Shown here: piece after piece, positions 1-7,617 of the stretch
Position numbering within the stretch: the stretch's first letter is position 1
How the letters are laid out: every line of letters begins with the position of its first letter
Source of the DNA: JANXSF01 sp043745195
GTDB taxonomy: Bacteria; Acidobacteriota; Terriglobia; Bryobacterales; Bryobacteraceae
Reading direction: 5' to 3'
DNA length: 64,000 bases
NCBI GenBank assembly: GCA_043745195.1
Contig: JAYTTF010000049.1
Coordinates: forward strand, 17,967 to 81,966
Notes under the pieces: model-generated
What the model was told of the DNA's origin: nothing
Seen by the model: only the letters and a program-made list of their open reading frames with translations
Database searches by the model: none
Program-made: the position numbers and the translations under genes

Positions 1-435
1 TCCCACTGCGATTGGGCGGCCGGAAATGGCCGGTGATTTTGGTGGAGTTTGAGCGTGGGCGTGGGATGGCAGATATTGCGGCTCGCCTTCCGGGGCTCCG
101 CCTTCCACCCAATTTGCTAAGTTGGAAATTTCCTGGCCGGACAGTGCTAGTTCATGCTGAAAACTTCCGTAGCCTTGTACAGCCGGCCATGGGGGCATGC
201 GGCGGGCCAGCACCTCTTCGCGAATGGCTACGGCCCAGGGACGGGTCTCTTCGTAGGTGGCAAGACTCATTGGAGCCGCGCCACCTTCGCGATGACAACT
301 TGCGCAGTTCTTGCGAACGATGCGAGAGATTTCACTTGTCCAGGTAAGCTTGGTAGTGATAACGTCATGCGCCCAAGAGGAGGAGAGAGAACTCACCGCA
401 AGAATGATGACGCTCCTTCTGAGGAACTCGCGCAA
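1..435 (-). CDS. Partial c-type cytochrome domain protein, 3' end beyond the window
   Basis: The minus strand reads open from a TTG at 435 to the left edge (145 codons). The chosen start gives a signal peptide: a short n-region with arginines, the hydrophobic run VIILAVSSLSSS, then WAHD. A heme-binding CASCH follows at about residues 46-50, then EETRPWAVAIREEVLARRMPPW, which matches the corresponding part of the gene at 804-2096 (KETRPWAKGIKQAVASRKMPPW), so the two are paralogues. A GGAG lies seven bases before the TTG. By analogy the missing part may carry the copper-monooxygenase-like half, but that is inference. The start codon and signal n-region lie inside the end of the 93-bp repeat array; the frame also stays open through that array, so an upstream start cannot be excluded. 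Confidence 0.75.
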   Translation of the reverse strand, partial: MREFLRRSVIILAVSSLSSSWAHDVITTKLTWTSEISRIVRKNCASCHREGGAAPMSLATYEETRPWAVAIREEVLARRMPPWPAVQGYGSFQHELALSGQEISNLANWVEGGAPEGEPQYLPSHAHAQTPPKSPAISGRPIAVG

Positions 436-785
436 AACGGAGCTCCGGCGGCTGTGGAAATTTCCCGAGTTCCTGGTTCGTTTGAGGGCCGACGGGCCCT
501 TTGCGCTACTGAGGAACTCGTGCAAAACGGACTCGCTCCGGCTAATGGAATTAGCAAGTTTTTCCAAATATTGGAGCCGCGCCGGAGCGGCCTTTGGACT
601 ACTGAGGAACTCGCGCAAAACGGACTCGCTCCGGCTAATGGAATTAGCAAGTTTTTCCAAATATTGGAGCCCCGCCGGAGCGGCCTTTGCGCTTCTGAGG
701 AACTCGCGCAAAACGGACTCGCTCCGGCTAATGGAATTAGCAAGTTTTTCCAAATATTGGAGCCGCGCCGGAGCGGCCTTTGCGC
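416..785. repeat. Tandem array of a 93-bp palindromic repeat
   Basis: Copies begin at about 416, 506, 599 and 692, spaced 90, 93 and 93 bp; the last three are nearly identical and the first is diverged in its middle. Each full copy starts with GAGGAACTCGCGCAAAACGG and ends with CGGCCTTTGCGC. Inside are a small hairpin (GCTAAT-gga-ATTAGC, 727-741 in the last copy) and a longer inverted repeat (CGCTCCGGC at 720-728 against GCCGGAGCG at 767-775), so each copy can fold. The array lies between the stop of the 804-2096 gene and the signal-peptide start of the partial gene at the left edge. A single diverged copy of the same length lies at 37017-37109. Confidence 0.9.
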
Positions 786-803
786 TTCCAAGCAGCACGA
801 AGT

Positions 804-2096
804 TTAATCCTCAGCCGGCTTTGGCTTGCGTTCAGGACGCATGACTTTCACAGGGTCCATGCCAACAGGAATGGAAACTTCAAAGAATCCAATCATCATT
901 TCTTCCCAGCTCTGATCGCCATAACGGACCTCGGCCTGGGGATTTGGATTGGCTTTGTTGTTCGCTGAATTGTCAAAATGAGCCGTGACGTCAATCTTCG
1001 TGCCTTTGGGCAGCAGCATGGGTTTTTCAGGAAAGTATCCAAGCTGCCAACTGAAAGAATAGTGCGGAACGCTGAGCAAGGTTTCGGTTTTTCCGTCTGG
1101 GAAAGTAGCTCTGTATTCGAAGGACTTTCCACGAAGATGCATGTGGGGAAGCATGGATATCAAAGTGGCGTCGCTTTGAAGAGTGAAACTGGCGTCCACC
1201 CGATGATTGTCGGCTCCTGGGGGAATACGGAATTTGTTTTCACCGGCTGCTAAGTAGAACACGCGATCCACGGGAGGCTGCTTGGCAAAGATCAAACCAA
1301 GTTTGCTGCGGTCGCGTCCTGGTTTACCGTTGGCGGTATAGTGCATTTGGAAAACAATGTCGGAGCCGGCGGGGATGAGTCGTCCTTGCCCTGGCTGCAG
1401 AATGTTGGGCAGAGTGCCGGGAGCAAAGCCGGCCACCATATCGCTGAAGCCGTTCCCTTCTTCGCCGCGTCCAGTTCGTGTAGCAGTGCGGGGATTAAAA
1501 GGTTCGCCTGGAACAGCACTGGCCATCCACTTTGAACCCGGAGGACGAATGAAGGCGATAATGTGGTGCACCAGTTGAGGGTTGCCGGGACGTGCTTCGG
1601 CCAATTGAATCCACTTGTCTTCCTTCAAATTGAGAGGGAGGACGAAGTATTGGTAATCAATGGTGCCTTCGGCGGGGATTTCGTAATCCTTGGGCATTTC
1701 GACGATAAGGTCGGGCTCGCCGATTTGCCAGCCCTTGGTCCATTGAATGGGCTTGGGTGCATCGGCTGGATTTCCTTCCGTTGCGCCGGAATCGACCCAT
1801 GAGATGAGCGTTTGGGAATCCTTTTCGGTAAGGCTGCGATCGTTGTGGAACTTGCCATAACGGGGGTCGGCAAACCAAGGGGGCATTTTTCGGCTGGCTA
1901 CGGCCTGTTTAATTCCTTTTGCCCAGGGACGGGTTTCCTTGTAACTGAGAAAAGATATGGGAGCCGTTTCGCCTGGACGATGGCAACTTTGGCAATTTTT
2001 CTGAAGGACGGGGAGAACGTCCTTATAATAAGTGACTTGGACCGGTGAAGCCAATGCCAGCAGGGGCATGGTTAAGGCGAAGAAAGAGATTCGCAT
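804..2096 (-). CDS. Secreted heme/copper protein: CxxCH domain plus PHM-like copper type II monooxygenase fold
   Basis: The 430-residue product has a signal peptide (about 1-17, ending ALAS), a class I-like heme site C35-x-x-C38-H39, and a C-terminal half carrying the ligand pattern of copper type II, ascorbate-dependent monooxygenases: H177-H178, H252 in FQMHY, H318-x-H320 in MLPHMHLRG, and M400/M401. These match in order the CuH ligands (HH plus H) and the CuM ligands (HxH plus M) of peptidylglycine monooxygenase. It is probably an exported redox enzyme in which the heme domain feeds electrons to the copper centre; the substrate is unknown. The N-terminal half is paralogous to the partial gene at the left edge, about 370 bp downstream in the same direction. 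Confidence 0.85.
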   Translation of the reverse strand: MRISFFALTMPLLALASPVQVTYYKDVLPVLQKNCQSCHRPGETAPISFLSYKETRPWAKGIKQAVASRKMPPWFADPRYGKFHNDRSLTEKDSQTLISWVDSGATEGNPADAPKPIQWTKGWQIGEPDLIVEMPKDYEIPAEGTIDYQYFVLPLNLKEDKWIQLAEARPGNPQLVHHIIAFIRPPGSKWMASAVPGEPFNPRTATRTGRGEEGNGFSDMVAGFAPGTLPNILQPGQGRLIPAGSDIVFQMHYTANGKPGRDRSKLGLIFAKQPPVDRVFYLAAGENKFRIPPGADNHRVDASFTLQSDATLISMLPHMHLRGKSFEYRATFPDGKTETLLSVPHYSFSWQLGYFPEKPMLLPKGTKIDVTAHFDNSANNKANPNPQAEVRYGDQSWEEMMIGFFEVSIPVGMDPVKVMRPERKPKPAED

Positions 2097-2219
2097 GTGG
2101 ATAGCAGTTCCTTTGTTTAATGATACGGCAACTTTAGGCCATTTGTTTCAGATGTGATGAAAATTTGCTATTGGGATGGTGGAGGGGGACGATAAGGGTA
2201 GCAGGGAAAAGACCCAATT

Positions 2220-2567
2220 ATGAGAATAGACGACGCTAATCTGAAGAACATCGCAAGCCAACCGGCGAAAAGCAAAGAAGCTGGCCGGGTCCCGAACGAT
2301 TTAGTGGTTTCGGGGTACGGAAAGGCGCGCGATGCTTCGACCGATGCCTCTTCGGGTGCGACGGATACCTTCACTTTATCCAGTTTGAGTTCAGCGATCA
2401 ATGCCCAGAGTGAGGACTCTCCAGAGCGGTCTGCCAAATTGGAAAAACTGGCGAAAGATGTAGATGCAGGGCGTTATAAACCTGACGTTCAGGCTACGAC
2501 CAAGAAATTAATTGAGGATGCGCTTACTCAAGAGCGACCGATTTCAAATGATGCAAAAGAATCCTGA
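2220..2567 (+). CDS. flgM: Anti-sigma-28 factor FlgM
   Basis: The 115-residue product ends with the typical FlgM C-terminal block: a helix (RSAKLEKLAKDVDAGRYKP) followed by a second helix ending IEDAL, the region that in the family binds sigma-28. The N-terminal half is low in order and rich in Ser, Ala and Asp, as expected for FlgM, which is partly unfolded and exported through the flagellar secretion channel. It heads a flgM, FlgN-position gene, flgK, flgL run, the common order for late flagellar genes. The next gene starts inside its last codons in another frame, which suggests translational coupling. A string resembling a sigma-28 -10 element lies upstream but lacks a matching -35. Confidence 0.85.
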   Translation: MRIDDANLKNIASQPAKSKEAGRVPNDLVVSGYGKARDASTDASSGATDTFTLSSLSSAINAQSEDSPERSAKLEKLAKDVDAGRYKPDVQATTKKLIEDALTQERPISNDAKES

Positions 2568-2856
2568 ACTTCAACTTGAACTGGCCGGATCGGCAAGGCA
2601 ATATTTGGAGGCCAACCAGCCTTGGGAAGCTGCGGCAATACTGGAACGATTGATTTCAGAACTGTCGCAACTGCCGGCAGGCTCAGCTGAGCTCATTTTG
2701 GTGGAACTGGCAAGCTTACAGCTACTGAGTGCACAGGGGCTGGATCTGAGCAGCAATTGGCTTAACCGCTTGGCTCCGTCGGGGTCTTCTTACGATGCAG
2801 GTGGAAAGGCGACTCTCTACGAAAATACGGCGAGGAACCAAGGATTGGTGGCATGA
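2548..2856 (+). CDS. Small protein in the FlgN (flagellar export chaperone) position
   Basis: A 102-residue, mostly helical, acidic protein (ELQLELAGSARQYLEAN, then EAAAILERLISELSQL) is encoded between flgM and flgK. Tandem ATGs at 2548 and 2551 lie inside the last 20 bases of flgM in a different frame. The place in the operon and the helical make-up fit FlgN, which escorts the hook-junction proteins FlgK and FlgL to the export gate, but the sequence has no motif that settles it. The usual FlgN is somewhat longer (about 140 residues). The call is therefore positional, and a different small flagellar or unrelated protein is possible. Confidence 0.55.
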   Translation: MMQKNPELQLELAGSARQYLEANQPWEAAAILERLISELSQLPAGSAELILVELASLQLLSAQGLDLSSNWLNRLAPSGSSYDAGGKATLYENTARNQGLVA

Positions 2857-2893
2857 GAGCTTGTTGTGACATGAAGGCAAAAGTGGATTTCAA

Positions 2894-4228
2894 ATGAGTC
2901 TGAGCACAGCACTATTTGCGGCTACCGGAGCGATGCGCGTTTTTGAACGAAGCCTGGAAGTAGCTTCAACGAACGTCAGCAACGTCAACACTCCTGGTTA
3001 TGTAAAGCACCGGCAAGAGATCATTTCTTTCCGCGACGGCATTAGTGCAGGAAAAGTTGCATCGTCACGCAATCTATACAACGAGGCCTCGGTTTGGCAG
3101 CGCCAGAGTGGCTTAGCAAAGTCTCAGCAGCAGATCGATACTTTGGGACAAGTGGAGCAGGCACTTCCGATTGGCGAAGGGCTGGGGATTGCGGATTCTC
3201 TGAATAATTTTTTTACAGCTTTCACGCAACTCTCAGCGGCGCCCAATTCCATCACAGGCCGCCAGGTAGTCTTAAACAAAGCACAAACATTGGCCAACGA
3301 TTTCAACACAACTGCAAACCGGCTGGCCCGGTCCTCTCAATTCAGTGAACAGGAAGTCTCTGCGGTAGTTTCAAAGATCAATGGGGTATTGGCCGATGTG
3401 GCCTCCTTTAATAAAGGGGTGCGATCGGATAGCAGGGTGAATAAAGACGGCGGAGTGGAATCTCGTCTTTTCCAATCGCTGGAAAGTCTTTCTGAGTACG
3501 CTGATTTTCAGGCATTGCCACAGGACGATGGTTCGGTTTCCGTTTATTTAGGCGGCCAGTCTTTGGGGGCGATAGGTGACAAGAATTTTGCCATCAAATC
3601 AGTTGTGGTGAACAACCAGGTTCAGATTCAGGATTTTGACGGCAAGGACATTAGTGCCAATTTTCAAAGCGGAAAATTGGCAGCGTTGCTCGACTTCAGA
3701 AACAGGCAGTTTCCCGGATATGCGGCAGATCTGGATACTTTGGCCGCCTCAGTTGCCGATAGTGTGAACACTACTTTATCAGCGGGTCTGGATCTTGCCG
3801 GCAATCCGCCGACTGTAAATTTGTTTGTCTATACTCCAACCCAAGGTGCCGCATTTACATTAGGTCTGGGAGGGTTGTTGCCAGAGGAATTGGCGGCAGC
3901 CAGTTCAGGAGCTCCGGGAGGCAATGGAGCCGCTTTAGCAGTCGCTGATTTGGCTAAGCAACCGCAAGCGAATGGCTATACTTTTACTCAGTTTTATGGA
4001 ACCATTGCCTCCAAAGTTGGCGGAGATATTGCAAGCGCAAAGGCGGAGCAGACATCGGGAACCCAACTACTGAGCCAGGCAAGAACGATTCGAGGCGATG
4101 CATCCGGGGTGTCTTTGGATGAAGAAGCGGCTTATGTTTTGCAGATTCAGCGAGGCTACGAGGCTGTTTCCAAATTGATGACTGTGATCCGCAGCCTTAC
4201 CGATACGGTGATGGGGCTGATTCGATAG
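2894..4228 (+). CDS. flgK: Flagellar hook-associated protein 1, FlgK
   Basis: The 444-residue product opens with the rod/hook N-terminal signature of axial proteins (ALFAATGAMRVFERSLEVAS followed by TNVSNVNTPGYVKHR, close to the consensus ANNxANxxTxGY) and ends with the matching C-terminal helix (EEAAYVLQIQRGYEAVSKLMTVI). FlgK forms the first junction ring between hook and filament. It is shorter than the enterobacterial protein (about 550), the reduction falling in the exposed middle domains. It follows the FlgN-position gene by 37 bp and precedes flgL by 18 bp, so the genes are almost surely co-transcribed. Confidence 0.93.
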   Translation: MSLSTALFAATGAMRVFERSLEVASTNVSNVNTPGYVKHRQEIISFRDGISAGKVASSRNLYNEASVWQRQSGLAKSQQQIDTLGQVEQALPIGEGLGIADSLNNFFTAFTQLSAAPNSITGRQVVLNKAQTLANDFNTTANRLARSSQFSEQEVSAVVSKINGVLADVASFNKGVRSDSRVNKDGGVESRLFQSLESLSEYADFQALPQDDGSVSVYLGGQSLGAIGDKNFAIKSVVVNNQVQIQDFDGKDISANFQSGKLAALLDFRNRQFPGYAADLDTLAASVADSVNTTLSAGLDLAGNPPTVNLFVYTPTQGAAFTLGLGGLLPEELAAASSGAPGGNGAALAVADLAKQPQANGYTFTQFYGTIASKVGGDIASAKAEQTSGTQLLSQARTIRGDASGVSLDEEAAYVLQIQRGYEAVSKLMTVIRSLTDTVMGLIR

Positions 4229-4246
4229 TTCCACTGGAATGAAAAA

Positions 4247-5158
4247 ATGATCCAATATCTCAACCCCATAAATCAGCGATTTCTGTCCGATATCCAGCGG
4301 ACGCAGCGTCGGCACAGCAGCGCCGAAGCCGCAATATCAAGTGGGCTCAAGGTGCGGGTTGCCTCCGATGATCCAGACCATATTGACATTCTGCTGGCCA
4401 CGCGCGGCGAACTGCAAAGAGCCAAACAGGTTAAGAATAATCTGGATCAATTCAAGACCGAAGTGGACACCGCTGAAGTCACATTGCAATCTGCGGTGAA
4501 ATCGCTGGAACGGGCGCGAACTTTAGGAACTCAAGGGTTGAACGACGCTGCTGCTTCCAACCAACGGCCGATCCTGGCAACCGAGGTGGAAGCCATACTC
4601 ACCCAACTGGTGTCTGCCAGCCGTGCTTCGGTCCAAGGCCGCTATATTTTCAGCGGAGACACTGACCAGGCGGCTCCTTACACCGTGGATTTAACCGCCC
4701 CAAACGGTGTTGCCGCATATACTGGGTCCCTTTCCTCAACCCGCGTTGCCGAGAACACCGACGGCGTGCGCTTCAAAATTGCCCAAACGGCGGACCAGAT
4801 CTTCGACAACGCTGCTCCTGGTCAAAGCGTTTTTGGGGCGGTGAATGCCTTGCGGTTGGCCCTCGCAAACAATAACACAACCGCAATCCAATCAGCCCTG
4901 GCAGATGTACAGACCTCAGCCGACCACTTGAACAATCAGCTAGCTTTTTACGGTACGTCCCAAGGGCAGATCAGTACGGCTATCGATCAAGGGAACCGGC
5001 GGCAGTTGTCTTTAAGATCACAGATCAGCCAGATTGAAGATGCCGATTTGCCAGAATCCATTCTGGAGCTTAATCAATCCAAAATTGCTTTGGACGCAGC
5101 TTTTCAGGCGCATGCCCTCCTGCCCCGTAAATCCCTATTCGATTACCTGTTCGGATAA
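4247..5158 (+). CDS. flgL: Flagellar hook-associated protein 3, FlgL (flagellin-like)
   Basis: The 303-residue product has the flagellin-family N-terminal helix (LNPINQRFLSDIQRTQ, then EAAISSGLKVRVASDDP, matching the SSGKRIxxxsDDP consensus) and a C-terminal helical segment (LRSQISQIEDADLPESILEL, then LDAAFQAH). FlgL is the second hook-filament junction protein. Its length fits the family. It ends the flagellar operon; its stop lies four bases from the stop of the convergent hydrolase gene, so no intergenic terminator fits between them. Confidence 0.92.
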   Translation: MIQYLNPINQRFLSDIQRTQRRHSSAEAAISSGLKVRVASDDPDHIDILLATRGELQRAKQVKNNLDQFKTEVDTAEVTLQSAVKSLERARTLGTQGLNDAAASNQRPILATEVEAILTQLVSASRASVQGRYIFSGDTDQAAPYTVDLTAPNGVAAYTGSLSSTRVAENTDGVRFKIAQTADQIFDNAAPGQSVFGAVNALRLALANNNTTAIQSALADVQTSADHLNNQLAFYGTSQGQISTAIDQGNRRQLSLRSQISQIEDADLPESILELNQSKIALDAAFQAHALLPRKSLFDYLFG

Positions 5159-5162
5159 CACT

Positions 5163-6566
5163 TTAATTCTTTTTGGGAATCGGTCCAATTTTAGTCTGAC
5201 CCTTAACCGGCGGGCCAAAGGGATAGGTATCCGGCGTAACATGTACCCCCGTGGTGAACTTGAACGGGAATTTGCCGCCGCTGGGAAACGTCATCTCTAC
5301 GAAATAGGCCGAATAACCTTTGGTTTGCTTTTCCGGCTTCGCCAGCCAAATACCATCTTTCAACGCCACAAGATCCACGCTCTTATACTTAGGTCCAAGC
5401 GTTTCTAAACGGAAATCACGGGCATCCGGATTGTTCGCCTGCCATAGTTTCACCGCTGTCGGTTTATCCTTGCTGGTTACTCGCAAGCTACCGTCCTTTT
5501 CCAGTTTCCAATCGAGCTCTGGTCGGCGAGTTCCCTTCATCACCGATTCGTAGAAAGCCGTAACCGATTCCCAGGCATCCGAGTTGCGCAACGAATGGTC
5601 GGCATTCGGCACATATCGCAAGTGCTTTTCACCCTTCAAATTGCGGTAGTAAAATTTCCAGGAATCAGGGAGAAAGAACTGATCGCCGGCTGCGTTCACC
5701 ATAAACTTAGGCATCGTCAATCGCTCTTTGTATGAGTACGGTTCCTCAATGCCCAGTAGCTTTTTATATTTAGGATCGTCAGTGCGATCCATGATCCCTT
5801 GCTCGTAGTAGTCGTAAATGGACGGTGCCCAGAACCCGTACGCACGATAATGATGCACAAAGGAAGGGCGCATATTCAACATGTCAATCACCAGCGGCGC
5901 AATGGCAACCACGCGCTTGTCCACTGCCGCAGCGGTCCAAGTGGTCCAACCGCGCTTCGATCCGCCAGCAACTACGAATCGGTCAATCTTCACTGATCCA
6001 CCTTCGGCAGAGGCCAAAAATGCTGTGGCTGCATCCATTGCCCTCACGGCAGCTTTGGTCATGGGGAGTCTGGCAGGCCAAGTTTCATCACCCGTTTCCA
6101 TGTATTTGTTCCATGTATAGGCGATCAGCGAATCTTCAACCCGCGCTTTCTTCTTTGGATCGTCCAAGAAAACGAGCGTTTGATTTGGTACCATTTTCAA
6201 CTCGATGGTGACCGCACCCAGCCCCTCAGCGATTCTGGCCAATTGAGGATCCATCGCTGCCGGCGTTGCTTGCTGATTAGAACCACCTGTAATGAAAAGG
6301 AAGGCAATGGAACTGGTGAGTTTCGCTGGCCGTGCAATATTCACCCAATGCTTCCATTCCGTTCTGTTGACCTCTTGTGAGGTGCGCCAGGTTTGGGAAG
6401 TCATATCCAAAGCATAAATTGAACTGTTTGCAGACTCGGTCTTCTTTAAGAGCGAGTATTTAAAACTGCCATCAGCGGCCGCCACATAACGGTCAAGAGC
6501 AGTTTGCTTAGGAGCGCCGCTAGCCAGAAAGGCAGCCGCAACCACAACGAGGATTTGTTTAATCAC
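5163..6566 (-). CDS. PhoPQ-activated pathogenicity-related (PqaA-type) secreted hydrolase
   Basis: With the GTG start at 6566 the product has 467 residues and a signal peptide (KQILVVVAAAFLASGA). The body matches the PhoPQ_related family (PF10142), an alpha/beta-hydrolase-like group: WKHWVNIARP, a nucleophile-elbow region VVAGGSKRGWTTW, DRVVAIAPLVIDMLNM-like text, and NAAGDQFFLPDSWKFYYRNL followed by PNADHSLRNSD, which would supply the acid and histidine. An ATG at 6629 would overlap fur and add a non-signal leader, so the GTG preceded by GGGCGG is preferred. The substrate is unknown; PqaA is linked to antimicrobial peptide resistance in Salmonella, but transfer of that role here is only a guess. 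Confidence 0.8.
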   Translation of the reverse strand: MIKQILVVVAAAFLASGAPKQTALDRYVAAADGSFKYSLLKKTESANSSIYALDMTSQTWRTSQEVNRTEWKHWVNIARPAKLTSSIAFLFITGGSNQQATPAAMDPQLARIAEGLGAVTIELKMVPNQTLVFLDDPKKKARVEDSLIAYTWNKYMETGDETWPARLPMTKAAVRAMDAATAFLASAEGGSVKIDRFVVAGGSKRGWTTWTAAAVDKRVVAIAPLVIDMLNMRPSFVHHYRAYGFWAPSIYDYYEQGIMDRTDDPKYKKLLGIEEPYSYKERLTMPKFMVNAAGDQFFLPDSWKFYYRNLKGEKHLRYVPNADHSLRNSDAWESVTAFYESVMKGTRRPELDWKLEKDGSLRVTSKDKPTAVKLWQANNPDARDFRLETLGPKYKSVDLVALKDGIWLAKPEKQTKGYSAYFVEMTFPSGGKFPFKFTTGVHVTPDTYPFGPPVKGQTKIGPIPKKN

Positions 6567-6604
6567 CCGCCCATTATATATTGAGGCATCGCCAGAAACA
6601 GCGA

Positions 6605-6988
6605 CTATTCGGCTGGTGCAGACTGACAATCACTGCAATTGCCGTAAAGCATCAACACATAGGAATTCGAAATAAATCCGGCAGGCGCCAACTGGTTGAG
6701 GCTGGTTAGGCGGCCAGGAGCATCAAAAACCTTTCCGCATTTTTTGCACTGAAAATGATTGTGCGGTTCTTTGCCAGGAAGTTCATATCGAGGGGGCTCA
6801 CCGGGAAGGTCAACTTGAGCCAAACCGCCATCCTCAAGCAGGGACTTAATGGTGCGGTAAACCGTTGCAATACCAAGCCCGTCCACTTTCTTACTTGCTA
6901 GAGCAAGCAGCTCGGTTGGGCTCATCGGACGGTCATTTTCTTCAAAGACCTCGCGAAGAGCTCTTCTTTGGCGTGTGTTTCTGTTCAT
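6605..6988 (-). CDS. Fur-family metal or peroxide regulator
   Basis: The 127-residue product is a canonical Fur fold: an N-terminal winged helix (QRRALREVFEENDRPMSPTELL, recognition region GIATVYRTIKSLLEDG) and a C-terminal dimer domain with HNHFQCKKCGKVFD and a final CSDC, giving the two CxxC structural zinc pairs. It lacks the His-rich loops of classical iron Fur and could as well be a PerR or Zur type. The start at 6988 is chosen because GGAGA lies just upstream; two earlier in-frame ATGs lie before that Shine-Dalgarno. The long upstream gap (to 7250) contains repeated AGTTAACGTT boxes that could be its control region. Confidence 0.88.
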   Translation of the reverse strand: MNRNTRQRRALREVFEENDRPMSPTELLALASKKVDGLGIATVYRTIKSLLEDGGLAQVDLPGEPPRYELPGKEPHNHFQCKKCGKVFDAPGRLTSLNQLAPAGFISNSYVLMLYGNCSDCQSAPAE

Positions 6989-7094
6989 ATGTTCTCCAAT
7001 CATCATCGACCGGATAATGAGATGCCTTAGTCATCTGGACGCTAATTTTTTTAGTTTATCATGCCTTCCAGGGATAAGCCTTGAAAAATTATGG

Positions 7095-7167
7095 AGTTAA
7101 CGTTGTCTTTGAACTGTAACAATTCGTCAGAATTTAAAAGCCCGATCAGAAAAACGTAGTTAACGTT
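7095..7167. promoter_or_regulatory. Direct repeat AGTTAACGTT upstream of the Fur gene
   Basis: The ten bases AGTTAACGTT occur at 7095-7104 and 7158-7167, 63 bp (about six helical turns) apart, in the non-coding stretch upstream of the leftward Fur gene. The surroundings are AT-rich. The spacing suits paired operator sites, but no regulator can be named and chance is possible. Confidence 0.25.
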
Positions 7168-7226
7168 TATCCATCAACGAGTTGTGACGAACCGGCTCAC
7201 CTTGACCCTAGTTGGAAACTATCGAT

Positions 7227-7246
7227 TTGTTTACATATGTAAACAA
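7227..7246. promoter_or_regulatory. 20-bp perfect palindrome TTGTTTACATATGTAAACAA
   Basis: The two ten-base arms are exact reverse complements with no spacer. It lies just past the stop of the leftward 56-codon ORF and about 240 bp upstream of the Fur start. A spacer-free palindrome of this length is typical of an operator for a dimeric regulator (TetR or GntR class are common binders of such sites). It has no T-run beside it and is AT-rich, so it makes a poor terminator. Which gene it controls is unclear. Confidence 0.5.
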
Positions 7247-7249
7247 CAA

Positions 7250-7420
7250 CTATCCCTCAACCCAGCTTTTCTCTTCCTTTTTCTTATGCTTAACGGATTT
7301 CCGCTTTTTTGGCTCAATTACTTTACTGGGAGGAGTGTTCCCCAAAACTGCTCTGGAAACTCGTTTTACAACGGTATCCTGATCAGCAGGAATGATGATC
7401 TCCATCGACGTTTTCTTCAT
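7250..7420 (-). CDS. Small basic hypothetical protein (56 aa)
   Basis: A 57-codon leftward ORF starts with ATG at 7420, with GGAGA about ten bases upstream. The product begins MKKTSMEIIIPADQDTVV, and its C-terminal third is strongly basic (PKKRKSVKHKKKEEK). It has no membrane segment or signal peptide. The composition suggests nucleic-acid binding, but no family is recognised. It is the only plausible gene in the 7.0-7.6 kb stretch; competing rightward ORFs there (7184-7465, 7455-7649) have no Shine-Dalgarno and odd composition. The 20-bp palindrome sits just beyond its stop. Confidence 0.4.
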   Translation of the reverse strand: MKKTSMEIIIPADQDTVVKRVSRAVLGNTPPSKVIEPKKRKSVKHKKKEEKSWVEG

Positions 7421-7617
7421 TCAGCAAGATTCTCCATCTCCAGTGTAAGACCATTTGTCAAATGAGGGTGAGCGTGCCTGGGCATATCAATCCCAATACC
7501 GGACACTTCTGAGCTTTCTGAATTCTTTGCGCCATAGAGAAAACTTATCGTTTACAATCACTTCAGGAGTGCTTTGTGTATGGCACTCAGCTTGCCCTTA
7601 CCAAAGAGAGTGTAGAA

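Noticed and set aside
416..785. CRISPR-like array
   Set aside because: The copies are contiguous 93-bp units with no unique spacers and no cas genes nearby.
154..844. Several long ORFs across the 93-bp repeats (154-807, 311-844, 393-791)
   Set aside because: They are open because the repeat is a multiple of three long. Their products are the repeat in several frames, and they cross the signal-peptide gene on the minus strand.
2188..2195. GACGATAA upstream of flgM as a sigma-28 -10 element
   Set aside because: No TAAA-type -35 stands at the required distance; the flagellar context alone is not enough.
6989..7040. Fur box GATAATGA...TCATC upstream of fur
   Set aside because: Only part of each arm matches the 19-bp consensus.
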